In this document: positions 22,893 through 31,347 of the stretch, piece after piece
How positions within the stretch are numbered: position 1 is the stretch's first letter
How the letters are laid out: each line of letters begins with the position of its first letter
Assembly: GCA_021299455.1 (NCBI GenBank)
Contig: JAJTGQ010000007.1
Location: 1-48,808, forward strand
Origin: Flammeovirgaceae bacterium
GTDB taxonomy: Bacteria; Bacteroidota; Bacteroidia; Cytophagales; Cyclobacteriaceae
Length of the DNA stretch: 48,808 nucleotides
Direction: 5' to 3'
Made by a program: the position numbers and the translations under genes
The notes under the pieces: model-generated
Databases searched by the model: none
The model's input: the letters and a program-made list of their open reading frames with translations, nothing else
What the model was told of the DNA's origin: nothing

Positions 22893-23899
22893 AAAAATTC
22901 ATTTCATGTGAGGATGCCTCCGATTTCCAACTACTCATAGCGAAGGCATTGGAGTACAAAAGCAATCCGTTCAAGGATGTTACTCTCGGCAAGGGAAAGC
23001 GAATGGGTCTACTTTTTTTGAATCCAAGTATGCGTACTCGATTGAGCACAGAGATTGCCGCCAAAAATCTCGGTATGGACGTAATTGTCTTTAACGTGGG
23101 GCAGGATGGCTGGGCTTTGGAGTTTGAAGACGAGGCTATCATGAGTGGCACTACGGTAGAGCATGTGAAAGATGCGGCTCCCATTCTCGGAAAGTACTTT
23201 GATGTATTGGGGATTCGAACTTTCCCCTCCTTAAAGAATAAAGAAGATGACTACAGTGAATTGTACATCAACCAATTTGTGAAGTATTCAGGCGTTCCTG
23301 TTGTCAGCTTAGAGAGCGCTACACTTCATCCGTTACAAAGTCTAACCGATCTCATCACCATTCAGGAGGTGTTCGAAGAAAAAAGCCATGCCTTCAGGCC
23401 CGCCTCCCGTAGCCTTGCGGAGGGAAGGCAGCCAGAAAAGCCAAAAATAGTATTGACCTGGGCTCCCCATGTGAAAGCATTACCCCAATGTGTGGCCAAT
23501 AGTTTTTCACAGTGGATCAACGCGTGGGGTGGTGCCGAATTTGTCATCACACATCCTGAGGACTACGAACTTGACACAAGATTTACAAAAGGAGCCAAGA
23601 TTACACATGATCAAGATGATGCACTGAAGAATGCGGATTTTGTATACGTTAAGAACTGGAGTACATTCTCTGATTACGGAAAAATCTATTGTAATGATCC
23701 TGACTGGATGCTTACAAGTGAAAAATTGGCATCAACTAACAATGCAAAAATAATGCATTGCCTGCCTGTTAGACGAAATGTGGAGTTAAGCGATGAAGTG
23801 CTGGATAGCGCAGCAAGTTTGGTAACACAACAAGCAGGCAATCGGGTTTGGGCTGCACAGGCGGTGCTAGTTGAGATATTATTGGGGCTTGGGCATTAG
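22889..23899 (+). CDS. argF': N-acylornithine transcarbamylase, predicted N-succinylornithine type
   Basis: This 336-residue carbamoyltransferase has the carbamoyl-phosphate motif SMRTR (47-51), HPLQS (147-151) and the late HCLPVRRN motif of the acylornithine family. The specificity position, Glu92 in Xanthomonas AOTCase and Pro90 in Bacteroides SOTCase, is Val90 here (GTTVEHVKDA). A Glu-to-Val change at this site is known to convert AOTCase into SOTCase, so N-succinylornithine is the predicted substrate. Residues about 164-183 are an extra Arg/Ala-rich segment encoded by a palindrome-like repeat. The carbamoylated product would be deacylated by the ArgE-like enzyme. Confidence 0.9.
   Translation: MKKFISCEDASDFQLLIAKALEYKSNPFKDVTLGKGKRMGLLFLNPSMRTRLSTEIAAKNLGMDVIVFNVGQDGWALEFEDEAIMSGTTVEHVKDAAPILGKYFDVLGIRTFPSLKNKEDDYSELYINQFVKYSGVPVVSLESATLHPLQSLTDLITIQEVFEEKSHAFRPASRSLAEGRQPEKPKIVLTWAPHVKALPQCVANSFSQWINAWGGAEFVITHPEDYELDTRFTKGAKITHDQDDALKNADFVYVKNWSTFSDYGKIYCNDPDWMLTSEKLASTNNAKIMHCLPVRRNVELSDEVLDSAASLVTQQAGNRVWAAQAVLVEILLGLGH
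23378..23437. repeat. In-frame repeat insertion within argF'
   Basis: The stretch encodes AFRPASRSLAEGRQP, absent from the same loop of the Bacteroides enzyme as I remember it. Its DNA contains CCTCC and GGAGG arms plus GCCTTC/GAAGGC, and is GC-richer than the flanks. It looks like an in-frame insertion of a genomic palindromic repeat, tolerated in a surface loop. Confidence 0.5.
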
Positions 23900-23959
23900 A
23901 ATTTAGGGGTTGGGAATTAGAGTTGATGGCTGAAATTTTTAGGATGCAGTAATTTATAG

Positions 23960-23967
23960 TAAATTTG
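23960..23967 (+). promoter_or_regulatory. Putative -7 element directly before the DUF5618 gene
   Basis: TAAATTTG matches TAnnTTTG and ends exactly 4 bp before the ATG at 23972, the same geometry as the two promoters at 44905-44968. It suggests an internal, possibly leaderless, promoter in the arginine cluster. No TTG lies at -33. Confidence 0.4.
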
Positions 23968-23971
23968 ATTC

Positions 23972-24400
23972 ATGAGTACTAAAGAAAAAGAAATCCGCTA
24001 CCGTGAAGCTGTGCGCTACATGGCAAACGCAATCGATATTTTAAAAACCAAAGCCCGCAAAAAGGATCGATATTATGAAGATGAAAAATACGTGCGCATG
24101 GCCTGTGGCACCGCTTACAATGGAGTTTTACTAGCACTCGATTCCTATTTAGAAATCAAAGGCAAGCCAATTCAAAAAAAAAGAGGCTCACAAGTCAGTG
24201 TAAAAGATTATCAAAAATCTTTAGCAGGGATTGATAAAAAAGTCTTGAATGAATTTACTACAGTTTACCGTATCCTTCATATTGAGGGATATTATAACGG
24301 AGAAAATAACCACAGCGTAATCAAAAGCGGGATGGATTCTGCCTCCCAGATAATCAATAAAATCCGACCACAAGGGGTTGAGGCTTTTAGTTTAAATTAA
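23972..24400 (+). CDS. DUF5618-family small helical protein inside the arginine cluster
   Basis: This 142-residue, strongly basic, all-helical-looking protein (KEKEIRYREAVRYMANAIDILK, then YVRMACGTAYNGVLLALDSYLE) matches my memory of DUF5618, a Bacteroidota family. Its shape recalls HEPN-like four-helix proteins, but no canonical Rx4-6H motif is seen (only RILH). It separates argF' from argB with 72-bp and 92-bp gaps, unlike the overlapping arg genes around it, and may have its own promoter. The function is unknown. It looks like an inserted gene rather than a pathway enzyme. Confidence 0.75.
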   Translation: MSTKEKEIRYREAVRYMANAIDILKTKARKKDRYYEDEKYVRMACGTAYNGVLLALDSYLEIKGKPIQKKRGSQVSVKDYQKSLAGIDKKVLNEFTTVYRILHIEGYYNGENNHSVIKSGMDSASQIINKIRPQGVEAFSLN

Positions 24401-24492
24401 TCCAGCTTAACCTTCACCTTTTTTGCAAATACTCGTTCACAGGGGTTGAAGCATCCTTAGTAGTAAATGCCCGCCTCGCAACTACAATTCAG

Positions 24493-25284
24493 ATGAATAA
24501 ACTTTACATTATAAAAATCGGGGGAAATGTTTTGGATGATGAAAAAGCATTAGCACATTTCTTAAAGGATTTTGCATCGATCCAAGCTCCAAAAATATTA
24601 ATTCATGGCGGAGGAAAGATCGCTACCAAGCTAGGCGACCAGCTGGGCATTGAAAGTCAATACGTAAAAGGCCGAAGAATTACAGATTCCCCTACCCTGG
24701 ATTTAGTGACCATGGTCTACGGTGGTTTGGTAAATAAACAAATCGTTGCACAACTTCAGTCGCTTCATTGTAATGCCCTCGGGTTGACAGGTGCAGATGG
24801 GAACTTGATTAAAGCTATAAAACGACCTATCGGTGAGGTTGATTTCGGGTTTGTAGGTGATGTCACTGCAGAAAGCGTGAACTCTACATTGCTCTATTTT
24901 CTGTTAAAACAGAATGTCATTCCCGTATTTGCTCCACTTACTCATGCAGATGGCGTGATGCTGAACACCAATGCGGATACCATTGCCTCTGTACTGGCTG
25001 TTTCGTTAAGCAAGCACTTCGATACACGTCTTATTTTTTGCTTTGAAAAAACAGGCGTCTTAAGAGATGTGGCCAAAGAAGAAACTGTTATCAATACACT
25101 TAATAAGAGTATGTATCAACAGTTACTTAAGGAGGGCGCCTTTCATGATGGGATACTACCCAAACTAGAAAATGCTTTTGATGCCATTAATCACGGAGTA
25201 AAAGAAGTACTAATAGGAGAACATACTAATTTGTTAGCCAACACTGGTTACGACACCAAAGGCACTCTGATTACGCTTTCATGA
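24493..25284 (+). CDS. argB: N-acylglutamate kinase
   Basis: This 263-residue amino-acid kinase phosphorylates N-acyl-glutamate. It has KIGGNVLDD at the N-terminus, ILIHGGGKIATKLGDQLGI (about 36-54), KGRRITD and GLTGADGNLI, and a C-terminal NTNADTIASVLAVSL nucleotide-binding region. It overlaps the argE-like gene by 4 bp. Family members are named for acetylglutamate; here succinylglutamate is possible. Confidence 0.93.
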   Translation: MNKLYIIKIGGNVLDDEKALAHFLKDFASIQAPKILIHGGGKIATKLGDQLGIESQYVKGRRITDSPTLDLVTMVYGGLVNKQIVAQLQSLHCNALGLTGADGNLIKAIKRPIGEVDFGFVGDVTAESVNSTLLYFLLKQNVIPVFAPLTHADGVMLNTNADTIASVLAVSLSKHFDTRLIFCFEKTGVLRDVAKEETVINTLNKSMYQQLLKEGAFHDGILPKLENAFDAINHGVKEVLIGEHTNLLANTGYDTKGTLITLS

Positions 25285-26336
25285 GGGAACATTTACATAG
25301 TATCGCTATTGATCTTCTTCAGCAACTGATTACGATTCCTTCTTTCAGTAAAGAAGAAGACAAAACGGCCGGATTGCTTATGGGCTTCTTTAGCTATCAT
25401 GGGATGGAAGCAAAGCGCGTTGGGAATAATGTATGGGCGAAAAATAAATTCTTTGATGCGTCTAAGCCCACCTTACTTTTAAATTCCCATCACGACACCG
25501 TAAAGCCAAATCCATCCTATTCTCGTGATCCGTATGCTGCCTCTATTGAAAATGGGAAATTATTTGGATTGGGAAGCAATGATGCCGGTGGACCTTTGGT
25601 GTCACTCATTATGACGTTCTTCAATTATTATGAACGGCCAAACCTCAAATACAATTTAGTGCTGGCGGCCACAGCCGAAGAAGAAATTTCTGGTACTGGA
25701 GGGATTGAAATGGTCTGGAAAGAACTTCCTGCCATCGATATGGCGATTGTTGGAGAACCGACATTGATGAATTTCGCAGTAGCGGAGAAAGGACTCATGG
25801 TGCTCGATTGCGTTACGCATGGAAAAGCCGGACACGCTGCTCGTGAAGAAGGTGTCAATGCGATCTATCAATCACTCAAAGACATCGAATGGTTTCGTAC
25901 CTACGAATTCCCTAAAATCTCTGAATCACTCGGCAAAGTAAAAATGTCGGTTACCGTTATTCACGCTGGTCAAGCACACAATCAGATTCCTTCTGAATGC
26001 AAGTTTACAGTTGACGTTAGGGCTACAGATGCGTACTCGTTAGAAGAAATCTTGGCGACTATCCAACAGCATGTGCAATGCGATGTTAAACCACGTTCAC
26101 TAAGATTTCGCTCTTCGGGAATTTCGAAAGACCATCCACTTTATAAGACAGGAGAAAAGCTGGGAGTTACATTCTATGGCTCCCCTACTACATCAGACAA
26201 AGCACTTATTCCAGTTCCATCGATAAAACTTGGTCCGGGCGACTCGGCAAGATCGCACAGTGCAGATGAGTTTATATACCTTCAGGAAATTGAGGATGGA
26301 ATAAATGGGTATATTAGATTGATTGAGGAATTATGA
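25281..26336 (+). CDS. argE: M20 deacylase, probable N-acylcitrulline/ornithine deacylase
   Basis: This 351-residue M20 zinc peptidase has the ligands in SHHDTV (about 73-78), GLGSNDAGG, the catalytic AEEEISG and a late RSHSADEF. The dimerisation domain is central. In the acylornithine-transcarbamylase route the deacylase works on N-acylcitrulline, releasing citrulline for argG. It overlaps argB by 4 bp. The stop codon is followed within 3 bp by a GTTTCC repeat and then the four-helix-bundle gene. Confidence 0.88.
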   Translation: MREHLHSIAIDLLQQLITIPSFSKEEDKTAGLLMGFFSYHGMEAKRVGNNVWAKNKFFDASKPTLLLNSHHDTVKPNPSYSRDPYAASIENGKLFGLGSNDAGGPLVSLIMTFFNYYERPNLKYNLVLAATAEEEISGTGGIEMVWKELPAIDMAIVGEPTLMNFAVAEKGLMVLDCVTHGKAGHAAREEGVNAIYQSLKDIEWFRTYEFPKISESLGKVKMSVTVIHAGQAHNQIPSECKFTVDVRATDAYSLEEILATIQQHVQCDVKPRSLRFRSSGISKDHPLYKTGEKLGVTFYGSPTTSDKALIPVPSIKLGPGDSARSHSADEFIYLQEIEDGINGYIRLIEEL

Positions 26337-26338
26337 GT

Positions 26339-26366
26339 GGTTTCCAGTTGCAGGTTTCCAGTTATG
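26339..26366 (+). repeat. GTTTCC-family repeat, left arm of the four-helix-bundle insert
   Basis: GGTTTCCAGTTGCAGG followed by TTTCCAGTTATG lies immediately after argE, in forward orientation. The inverted partner is at 26796-26823, so the two arms bracket the gene between them. Confidence 0.65.
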
Positions 26367-26391
26367 TGAGCAACAGATAAGAGCACTTCAA

Positions 26392-26781
26392 ATGAAAAGT
26401 TATAGAGATTTAGATATCTACAACGAGTCAAAACGTCTGGCCATTCAGATTCATAAGATGTCTCTCACACTTCCTAAGTTTGAGATGTATGAAGAAGGTG
26501 GGCAGATTCGCAGGTCTTCAAAATCAGTAACTTCAATGATTGTTGAAGGATACGGAAGAGGTAGGTATAAGGCTGACTTCATCAAATACCTAGTTTATGC
26601 TCAATCAGAATGTGATGAAACTATTATTCATCTTGACTTCTTATTCGAGACAGGTTCATTCACAGACAAGGACAAATTTCAAGTTTTAAGCACCGATTAT
26701 GAATCTTTAAGTAAAAGAATCAATAAGTTTATTCAATGGGTGGAAGAAAATTGGAACGAACCACCTAGTACAAATAACTAA
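26392..26781 (+). CDS. Four-helix-bundle protein, S23 / 23S rRNA intervening-sequence (IVP) family
   Basis: This 129-residue protein has the family features: [20 protein letters not shown] as helix one, then [49 protein letters not shown] and a C-terminal amphipathic helix. The upstream in-frame ATG (26323) would run through the argE stop and the repeat, so I start at 26392. Related proteins occur in 23S rRNA intervening sequences and as the Avd accessory of diversity-generating retroelements; the biochemical role is unsettled. Repeats in opposite orientation flank it and together fill the whole argE-nudK gap, suggesting a cassette. Confidence 0.85.
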   Translation: MKSYRDLDIYNESKRLAIQIHKMSLTLPKFEMYEEGGQIRRSSKSVTSMIVEGYGRGRYKADFIKYLVYAQSECDETIIHLDFLFETGSFTDKDKFQVLSTDYESLSKRINKFIQWVEENWNEPPSTNN

Positions 26782-26795
26782 AGCTAAAATCAAAC

Positions 26796-26823
26796 TGGAA
26801 TCCAGTAACCAGAAACCGGAAAC
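26796..26823 (-). repeat. GTTTCC-family repeat, right arm (inverted)
   Basis: The reverse complement begins GTTTCCGGTTTCTGGTTACTGG, matching the left arm at most positions. It ends 5 bp before the nudK ATG. Confidence 0.6.
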
Positions 26824-26828
26824 TTCAA

Positions 26829-27410
26829 ATGAGCACTAGAGTTAATATAAAGAAAACGGAGATACTCTCCAACAACTGGTACACGTTAAAAAAAGTGACG
26901 TTTGACTATCAGCTCAAAAGCGGAAAATGGATTGAGCAAAATCGTGAGGCCTATGATCGAGGCAATGGCGCAACCATTTTATTATTCAATCAAACTACCA
27001 AGACAGTTATTCTTACCCGACAATTTCGGCTGCCTTCTTATATCAATGGCAACGCAAGTGGTATGTTGATTGAAGCGTGTGCTGGCTTATTGGACTTAGA
27101 CAATCCTGAAGATTGTATCCGAAGAGAAACAGAAGAAGAAACAGGTTTTAAGATCAAAGATGTAAAAAAGATCTACGAGGCATATATGTCGCCCGGGTCG
27201 GTAACAGAAATCCTCTACTTTTTTATTGCCGAATATTCAAAAGAAATGCAGACCTCCGATGGCGGTGGTGTAGATGAGCATGAAGATATTGAAGTGATGG
27301 AGTTATCTTTTTCGCAAGCACTTGAAATGATTGTAAGCGGAGAAATCAAAGATGGCAAAACGATTATGTTGCTGCAGTATTTACAAATCCATTATCCGGC
27401 ACTACTATGA
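26829..27410 (+). CDS. nudK: NUDIX hydrolase, NudK-like (GDP-mannose pyrophosphatase family)
   Basis: This 193-residue protein strongly resembles NudK. It has [19 protein letters not shown] leading into TEEETGF (the Nudix-box variant of this subfamily), [31 protein letters not shown] and [12 protein letters not shown]. NudK hydrolyses GDP-mannose and related nucleotide sugars; the substrate here is unproven. Its stop overlaps the argH ATG by 4 bp, so it is translationally coupled to arginine synthesis without an obvious metabolic link. Confidence 0.88.
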   Translation: MSTRVNIKKTEILSNNWYTLKKVTFDYQLKSGKWIEQNREAYDRGNGATILLFNQTTKTVILTRQFRLPSYINGNASGMLIEACAGLLDLDNPEDCIRRETEEETGFKIKDVKKIYEAYMSPGSVTEILYFFIAEYSKEMQTSDGGGVDEHEDIEVMELSFSQALEMIVSGEIKDGKTIMLLQYLQIHYPALL

Positions 27411-28741
27411 AACTCTGGCAAAAAAATAGCGATTCCCTTAACGAAGTAAATCAATTTACGGTTGGTAAAGATCGGGAAATGGATGCTTATCTTGCTACGT
27501 TTGATGTACTGGGCTCACTCGCGCACATTCAAATGCTGGAGTCTATTCAACTCATTAACAAAGATGAGTTGATCCTATTGTCAAAAGAGCTAAAGTCGAT
27601 TTATGCATTAGTCGAAAAAGGTGATTTTCATATTGAAGAAGGAGTCGAAGACATCCATTCGCAAGTAGAATTGCTGCTCACCAAGAAGTTGGGCGATGTG
27701 GGCAAAAAAATTCATAGCGGCCGCTCACGTAACGATCAAGTTCTGTTAGATATAAAGTTATTTCTTCGTCATGAAATTCAATCGCTAACGGGAGAGATAC
27801 AAAAGCTATTTGATCTGCTCATATCTAAAAGTGAAGAGCACAAAGACAAACTCTTTCCAGGATATACACATCTGCAACTGGCCATGCCCTCTTCTTTTGG
27901 TCTATGGTTTGGAGCTTATGCAGAAAGTTTGGTGGATGATCTAATAACGTTAGAAGCAGCTTACCGAATTACCAATAAAAATCCACTTGGTTCAGCGGCA
28001 GGATACGGATCATCATTTCCACTAAATCGGGAAATGACTACCAAGCTTCTGGGCTTTGATGATTTAAACTACAACGTGGTGTATGCACAAATGGGCAGAG
28101 GAAAGACTGAGCGAATAGTAGCACAGGCCTTAAGTAATGTTGCTGCTACCTTGGCAAGATTGGCCATGGACGCGTGTCTGTATTTGAATCAGAATTTTAG
28201 CTTCATCTCGTTCCCGGAAGAATTGACGACCGGTTCGAGTATCATGCCGCACAAAAAAAATCCAGATGTCTTTGAATTGATCAGAGGTAAGTGCAATGGA
28301 CTACAAGCTTTGCCTAATGAAATCGCAATGCTCACCACCAATTTACCATCCGGTTACCACCGTGATCTACAGTTACTAAAAGAGAAGCTATTCCCGGCTT
28401 TTGAAACGATCAAGGAATGTCTTGAAATGACGTATCTGATGCTTTCCAATATTCAAGTAAAATCAAATATCCTTGAGGATGAAAAATACAAATACCTTTT
28501 CAGCGTAGAGGAAGTTAATAAACTTGTGTTGACCGGAATGCCTTTCCGAGATGCGTACAAAAAAGTCGGTGAAGACATAGAAACGGGTAATTTTCACCCT
28601 ACTCCCAACTTACAACACACTCACGAAGGAAGTATAGGAAATCTGTGCAACGACAAGATCAAAGCAAATTTCGAAACGAATCTATCCAAGTTTAATTTTG
28701 CTGCTGTCGACAGTGCATTGCAAAAACTCATCGATCGCTAA
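27407..28741 (+). CDS. argH: Argininosuccinate lyase
   Basis: This 444-residue member of the fumarase/aspartase superfamily splits argininosuccinate into arginine and fumarate. It has [26 protein letters not shown] (about 103-120), [16 protein letters not shown] and the signature [19 protein letters not shown] (about 278-296). It is the last gene of the arginine cluster and ends 4 bp from the convergent miaE gene. Confidence 0.96.
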   Translation: MKLWQKNSDSLNEVNQFTVGKDREMDAYLATFDVLGSLAHIQMLESIQLINKDELILLSKELKSIYALVEKGDFHIEEGVEDIHSQVELLLTKKLGDVGKKIHSGRSRNDQVLLDIKLFLRHEIQSLTGEIQKLFDLLISKSEEHKDKLFPGYTHLQLAMPSSFGLWFGAYAESLVDDLITLEAAYRITNKNPLGSAAGYGSSFPLNREMTTKLLGFDDLNYNVVYAQMGRGKTERIVAQALSNVAATLARLAMDACLYLNQNFSFISFPEELTTGSSIMPHKKNPDVFELIRGKCNGLQALPNEIAMLTTNLPSGYHRDLQLLKEKLFPAFETIKECLEMTYLMLSNIQVKSNILEDEKYKYLFSVEEVNKLVLTGMPFRDAYKKVGEDIETGNFHPTPNLQHTHEGSIGNLCNDKIKANFETNLSKFNFAAVDSALQKLIDR

Positions 28742-28745
28742 CAAC

Positions 28746-29339
28746 CTAGTGAACCCGATCGCCCCTCGGTTGTAGCGAAGACATAATCTCTCCTTCCACT
28801 TTTAAGAACAGTCGCCAGCGATCCTCCACTGTTTTTTCATCTGCATACTCCTTTGCCAACGCAATAAAGTTCTTGTAATGTCCAGCTTCTGATACCATCA
28901 ACTCATAATAGAATTGGCGTAACTCCGGATCTGGTAATTCCTTCCACAGCAAGCGAAATCGCTCGCAGCTCCGAGCCTCGATTAATGCACACATCAATAA
29001 CTTTTCAATTAGCTGTTGTTCTCTGTTTCCTCCCTTCTTGATGGATTTAGCTAGTAGGTCTACATACTCATCTTTCCGTGCGTTGCCTAGCTTTAAACCA
29101 CGTTTCTTTAATTGTTCTAGTACCCGCTCGAAGTGGGCCCATTCCTCAGCAACAACAGGTGTTAATACATCGACTAACTTTTTCTTGTCTGGAAACTGTA
29201 CAATTAAAGAAATACATGCAGAAGCTGCCTTTTGTTCGCAGTAAGCATGATCAACCAATATTTCTTCAATGTTCATAGACGCGATATCAACCCATCGCGG
29301 ATCTGTTGGCAGCGTTAAACCCAGCACATGTTTCTCCAT
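28746..29339 (-). CDS. miaE: MiaE-like tRNA-(2-methylthio-N6-isopentenyl-adenosine) hydroxylase
   Basis: This protein of about 197 residues has a ferritin-like diiron fold. The ligand-bearing helices are visible: DHAYCEQKAAS, EEWAHFERV (ExxH), IEARSCERF and SEAGHYKNF (ExxH). MiaE hydroxylates ms2i6A37 in tRNAs. A GTG overlapping the porin stop (TAGTG) precedes the ATG at 29339; I use the ATG. It ends the lpxK / porin / miaE minus operon. Confidence 0.85.
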   Translation of the reverse strand: MEKHVLGLTLPTDPRWVDIASMNIEEILVDHAYCEQKAASACISLIVQFPDKKKLVDVLTPVVAEEWAHFERVLEQLKKRGLKLGNARKDEYVDLLAKSIKKGGNREQQLIEKLLMCALIEARSCERFRLLWKELPDPELRQFYYELMVSEAGHYKNFIALAKEYADEKTVEDRWRLFLKVEGEIMSSLQPRGDRVH

Positions 29340-29341
29340 CA

Positions 29342-31336
29342 CTAATCAAAAAGAGGAATTTCAAAACCAAAATCAAGAATGTTACTCATGGCCGGATAGC
29401 CATACGTCAAAAGATACCCAGTCGATTTTCCTATTTGCCAGGCATTATGGTATTTAATGAATAGTCGACCTCCTTTAATCTTTGCGTTTACAAAAATATC
29501 TACTACCGGAAATCCTTCAATGACGCGCTTATCTTGCAGATAGTAGGATTGAATATCGGGTGCATACGCCAAGGCTAGATAGCTCGACTTATAATGAACA
29601 TCCAGACCCAGCTGCAGTTGCAGGTTTTTGTCGAAAAGGATGTTCTCATAATAAAGTTGGCTATTCACAAACCATTCCGGTATCCGGATCGCAGTGTCAT
29701 CATTTTTCCATAGCTGTGTATAAGTAACCTGCGGCTTAAAATACAGTCGTCTAAAAAACTTCAAACTCAGGTGAAGTTCGGGAGAAAAAATTTGTTGATT
29801 CCCTGTCGACTGCACGGGTAACAAACCACTGTTGAATTCTCTAAAAAAAATATAATTGTTTAAAACCGTGTAGGTCACCCCCGGGCTAACAAATAGGTTG
29901 CCCCATCGTACCTTGAGAAAACCCTTGAGTTGATTTGAAAAGGTATTCTCAAAATTATTTAACCAGTAATTATGACTCCCACGGTAAGCACGTTGCAAGT
30001 AACCTGGCTTGGCAAGGCTACTAACAAGGCTCGCGTCCAGCCAGGGCGTAGTTAGTGTTCCCTCCAGCTTATAATTTCCATCTAACAACAACTCGGCAGA
30101 GCCTCGTAGCTCACTTAGCGAATCAATGCGAAAAGCAATCCGCCCACCCACATAGTTTTCAATCAATGAAGACGATGCCCGTGGATCAAATCCATTCAGC
30201 AAGGGGATTCGGTTTTGAACTGCGCGGGATTTAAAGTAGAAATCGTAAAATAGAAAAGCGGCATTGCCTTTTACTCCGACTTCATTTTCAAACGACCTGA
30301 ACTCCATAACATCCGTTCCTTTGACCGAGTCGATAAGCGTTTGTGTAAAGAAATTAGAGGCAAGATCTGTACGATCCCTTCGAAAAATGTTATCACGAAT
30401 TTCGTAGGTCGATGAAAGATAAAGCTGCACCGGTTTTGCTAATTTATAAGATTGCAACACATGGAAATTATGTCGTAGCTCTTCTGTTTCAGAGCCCGTT
30501 AAGGTCGGGGCAGCGTTGGGGTTGAAAAAGGCCGCAAACGTAGTATCGGACGTAAGCCTAACACCCCCATTTTCTCTTATGCGATGCCTGATTCTTCTAT
30601 AATTAAGTACCAGTAGATAGCGGCTATTTTTCGATTTGTAAGTAGTAAAAATGTCATAGTAGTGACTCACCGTTTGCCTATCAGCTCTTCTGTATTGAAG
30701 TTGTTTATCTACTAAAATGGGGCGATAGTTGAACCCAAAATTCCACCGCGAGTTGATGGCTCTTGTGAACTCAATATGAGACATCGCTCTTCCATTGCCC
30801 GCCCACACTAGGTAAACCCGTGTGTAGGGGGACTTAGAATCGTAGTAATGCGGTTCCTGTGTATCATAGTAAGCATCATACGCATGAAACCCAGGATTGG
30901 CTCCGATCGTTGTCGAAACCAAAGGAAATATGGGGTTTAATGCAGTTCCCATGTTTCCCAAATCTTGTACTGTATTGTTGAGTCGCTGCACGTAGGTCCA
31001 TCGATGGAAATTATTGACAGCAGTGTCGAGTGGTTTGTAGTAGGTCTTATTGTAAAACAGATCCGTTTCGGTAATCCAGCGAGTCGTTTTAGGACCATAT
31101 ACGTTTTTGCTGGAATCGTTAATGATCTTAGAGTACGTTCTCTTTTTTGGCAGATCAGACTTACTGCCCACAGGTGCCTTGATTGCTTTCCGCTTAAGAA
31201 CCGTTGTGTCTCTCTTTGCAGTGTCTTGCTTCACTGTCAAGGGGATCTTCTTTTCTTGGGCCAGAACACCAATGGCTGAAAACCAACAAAGCAATAAAAC
31301 GGATAAGTGTTTAGAAATCACGCGCAAAAATAACAA
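29342..31336 (-). CDS. Putative outer-membrane porin (Bacteroidota putative-porin family)
   Basis: This 664-residue protein has a signal peptide (about 9-26, ending LAQ) and a basic Lys/Thr-rich linker (about 30-70). A long region of alternating aromatic beta-strands follows, ending in a C-terminal strand with a terminal aromatic (GFEIPLFD). This matches the putative porin family seen in Cytophagales and Flavobacteria. The substrate is unknown. It lies 11 bp after lpxK and next to miaE. Confidence 0.8.
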   Translation of the reverse strand: MLFLRVISKHLSVLLLCWFSAIGVLAQEKKIPLTVKQDTAKRDTTVLKRKAIKAPVGSKSDLPKKRTYSKIINDSSKNVYGPKTTRWITETDLFYNKTYYKPLDTAVNNFHRWTYVQRLNNTVQDLGNMGTALNPIFPLVSTTIGANPGFHAYDAYYDTQEPHYYDSKSPYTRVYLVWAGNGRAMSHIEFTRAINSRWNFGFNYRPILVDKQLQYRRADRQTVSHYYDIFTTYKSKNSRYLLVLNYRRIRHRIRENGGVRLTSDTTFAAFFNPNAAPTLTGSETEELRHNFHVLQSYKLAKPVQLYLSSTYEIRDNIFRRDRTDLASNFFTQTLIDSVKGTDVMEFRSFENEVGVKGNAAFLFYDFYFKSRAVQNRIPLLNGFDPRASSSLIENYVGGRIAFRIDSLSELRGSAELLLDGNYKLEGTLTTPWLDASLVSSLAKPGYLQRAYRGSHNYWLNNFENTFSNQLKGFLKVRWGNLFVSPGVTYTVLNNYIFFREFNSGLLPVQSTGNQQIFSPELHLSLKFFRRLYFKPQVTYTQLWKNDDTAIRIPEWFVNSQLYYENILFDKNLQLQLGLDVHYKSSYLALAYAPDIQSYYLQDKRVIEGFPVVDIFVNAKIKGGRLFIKYHNAWQIGKSTGYLLTYGYPAMSNILDFGFEIPLFD

Positions 31337-31347
31337 TAGTTTGATGG

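Noticed and set aside
26323-26391. Upstream start of the four-helix-bundle gene (MRNYEWFPVAG...)
   Set aside because: It reads through the argE end and the repeat. Homology begins at the ATG at 26392.
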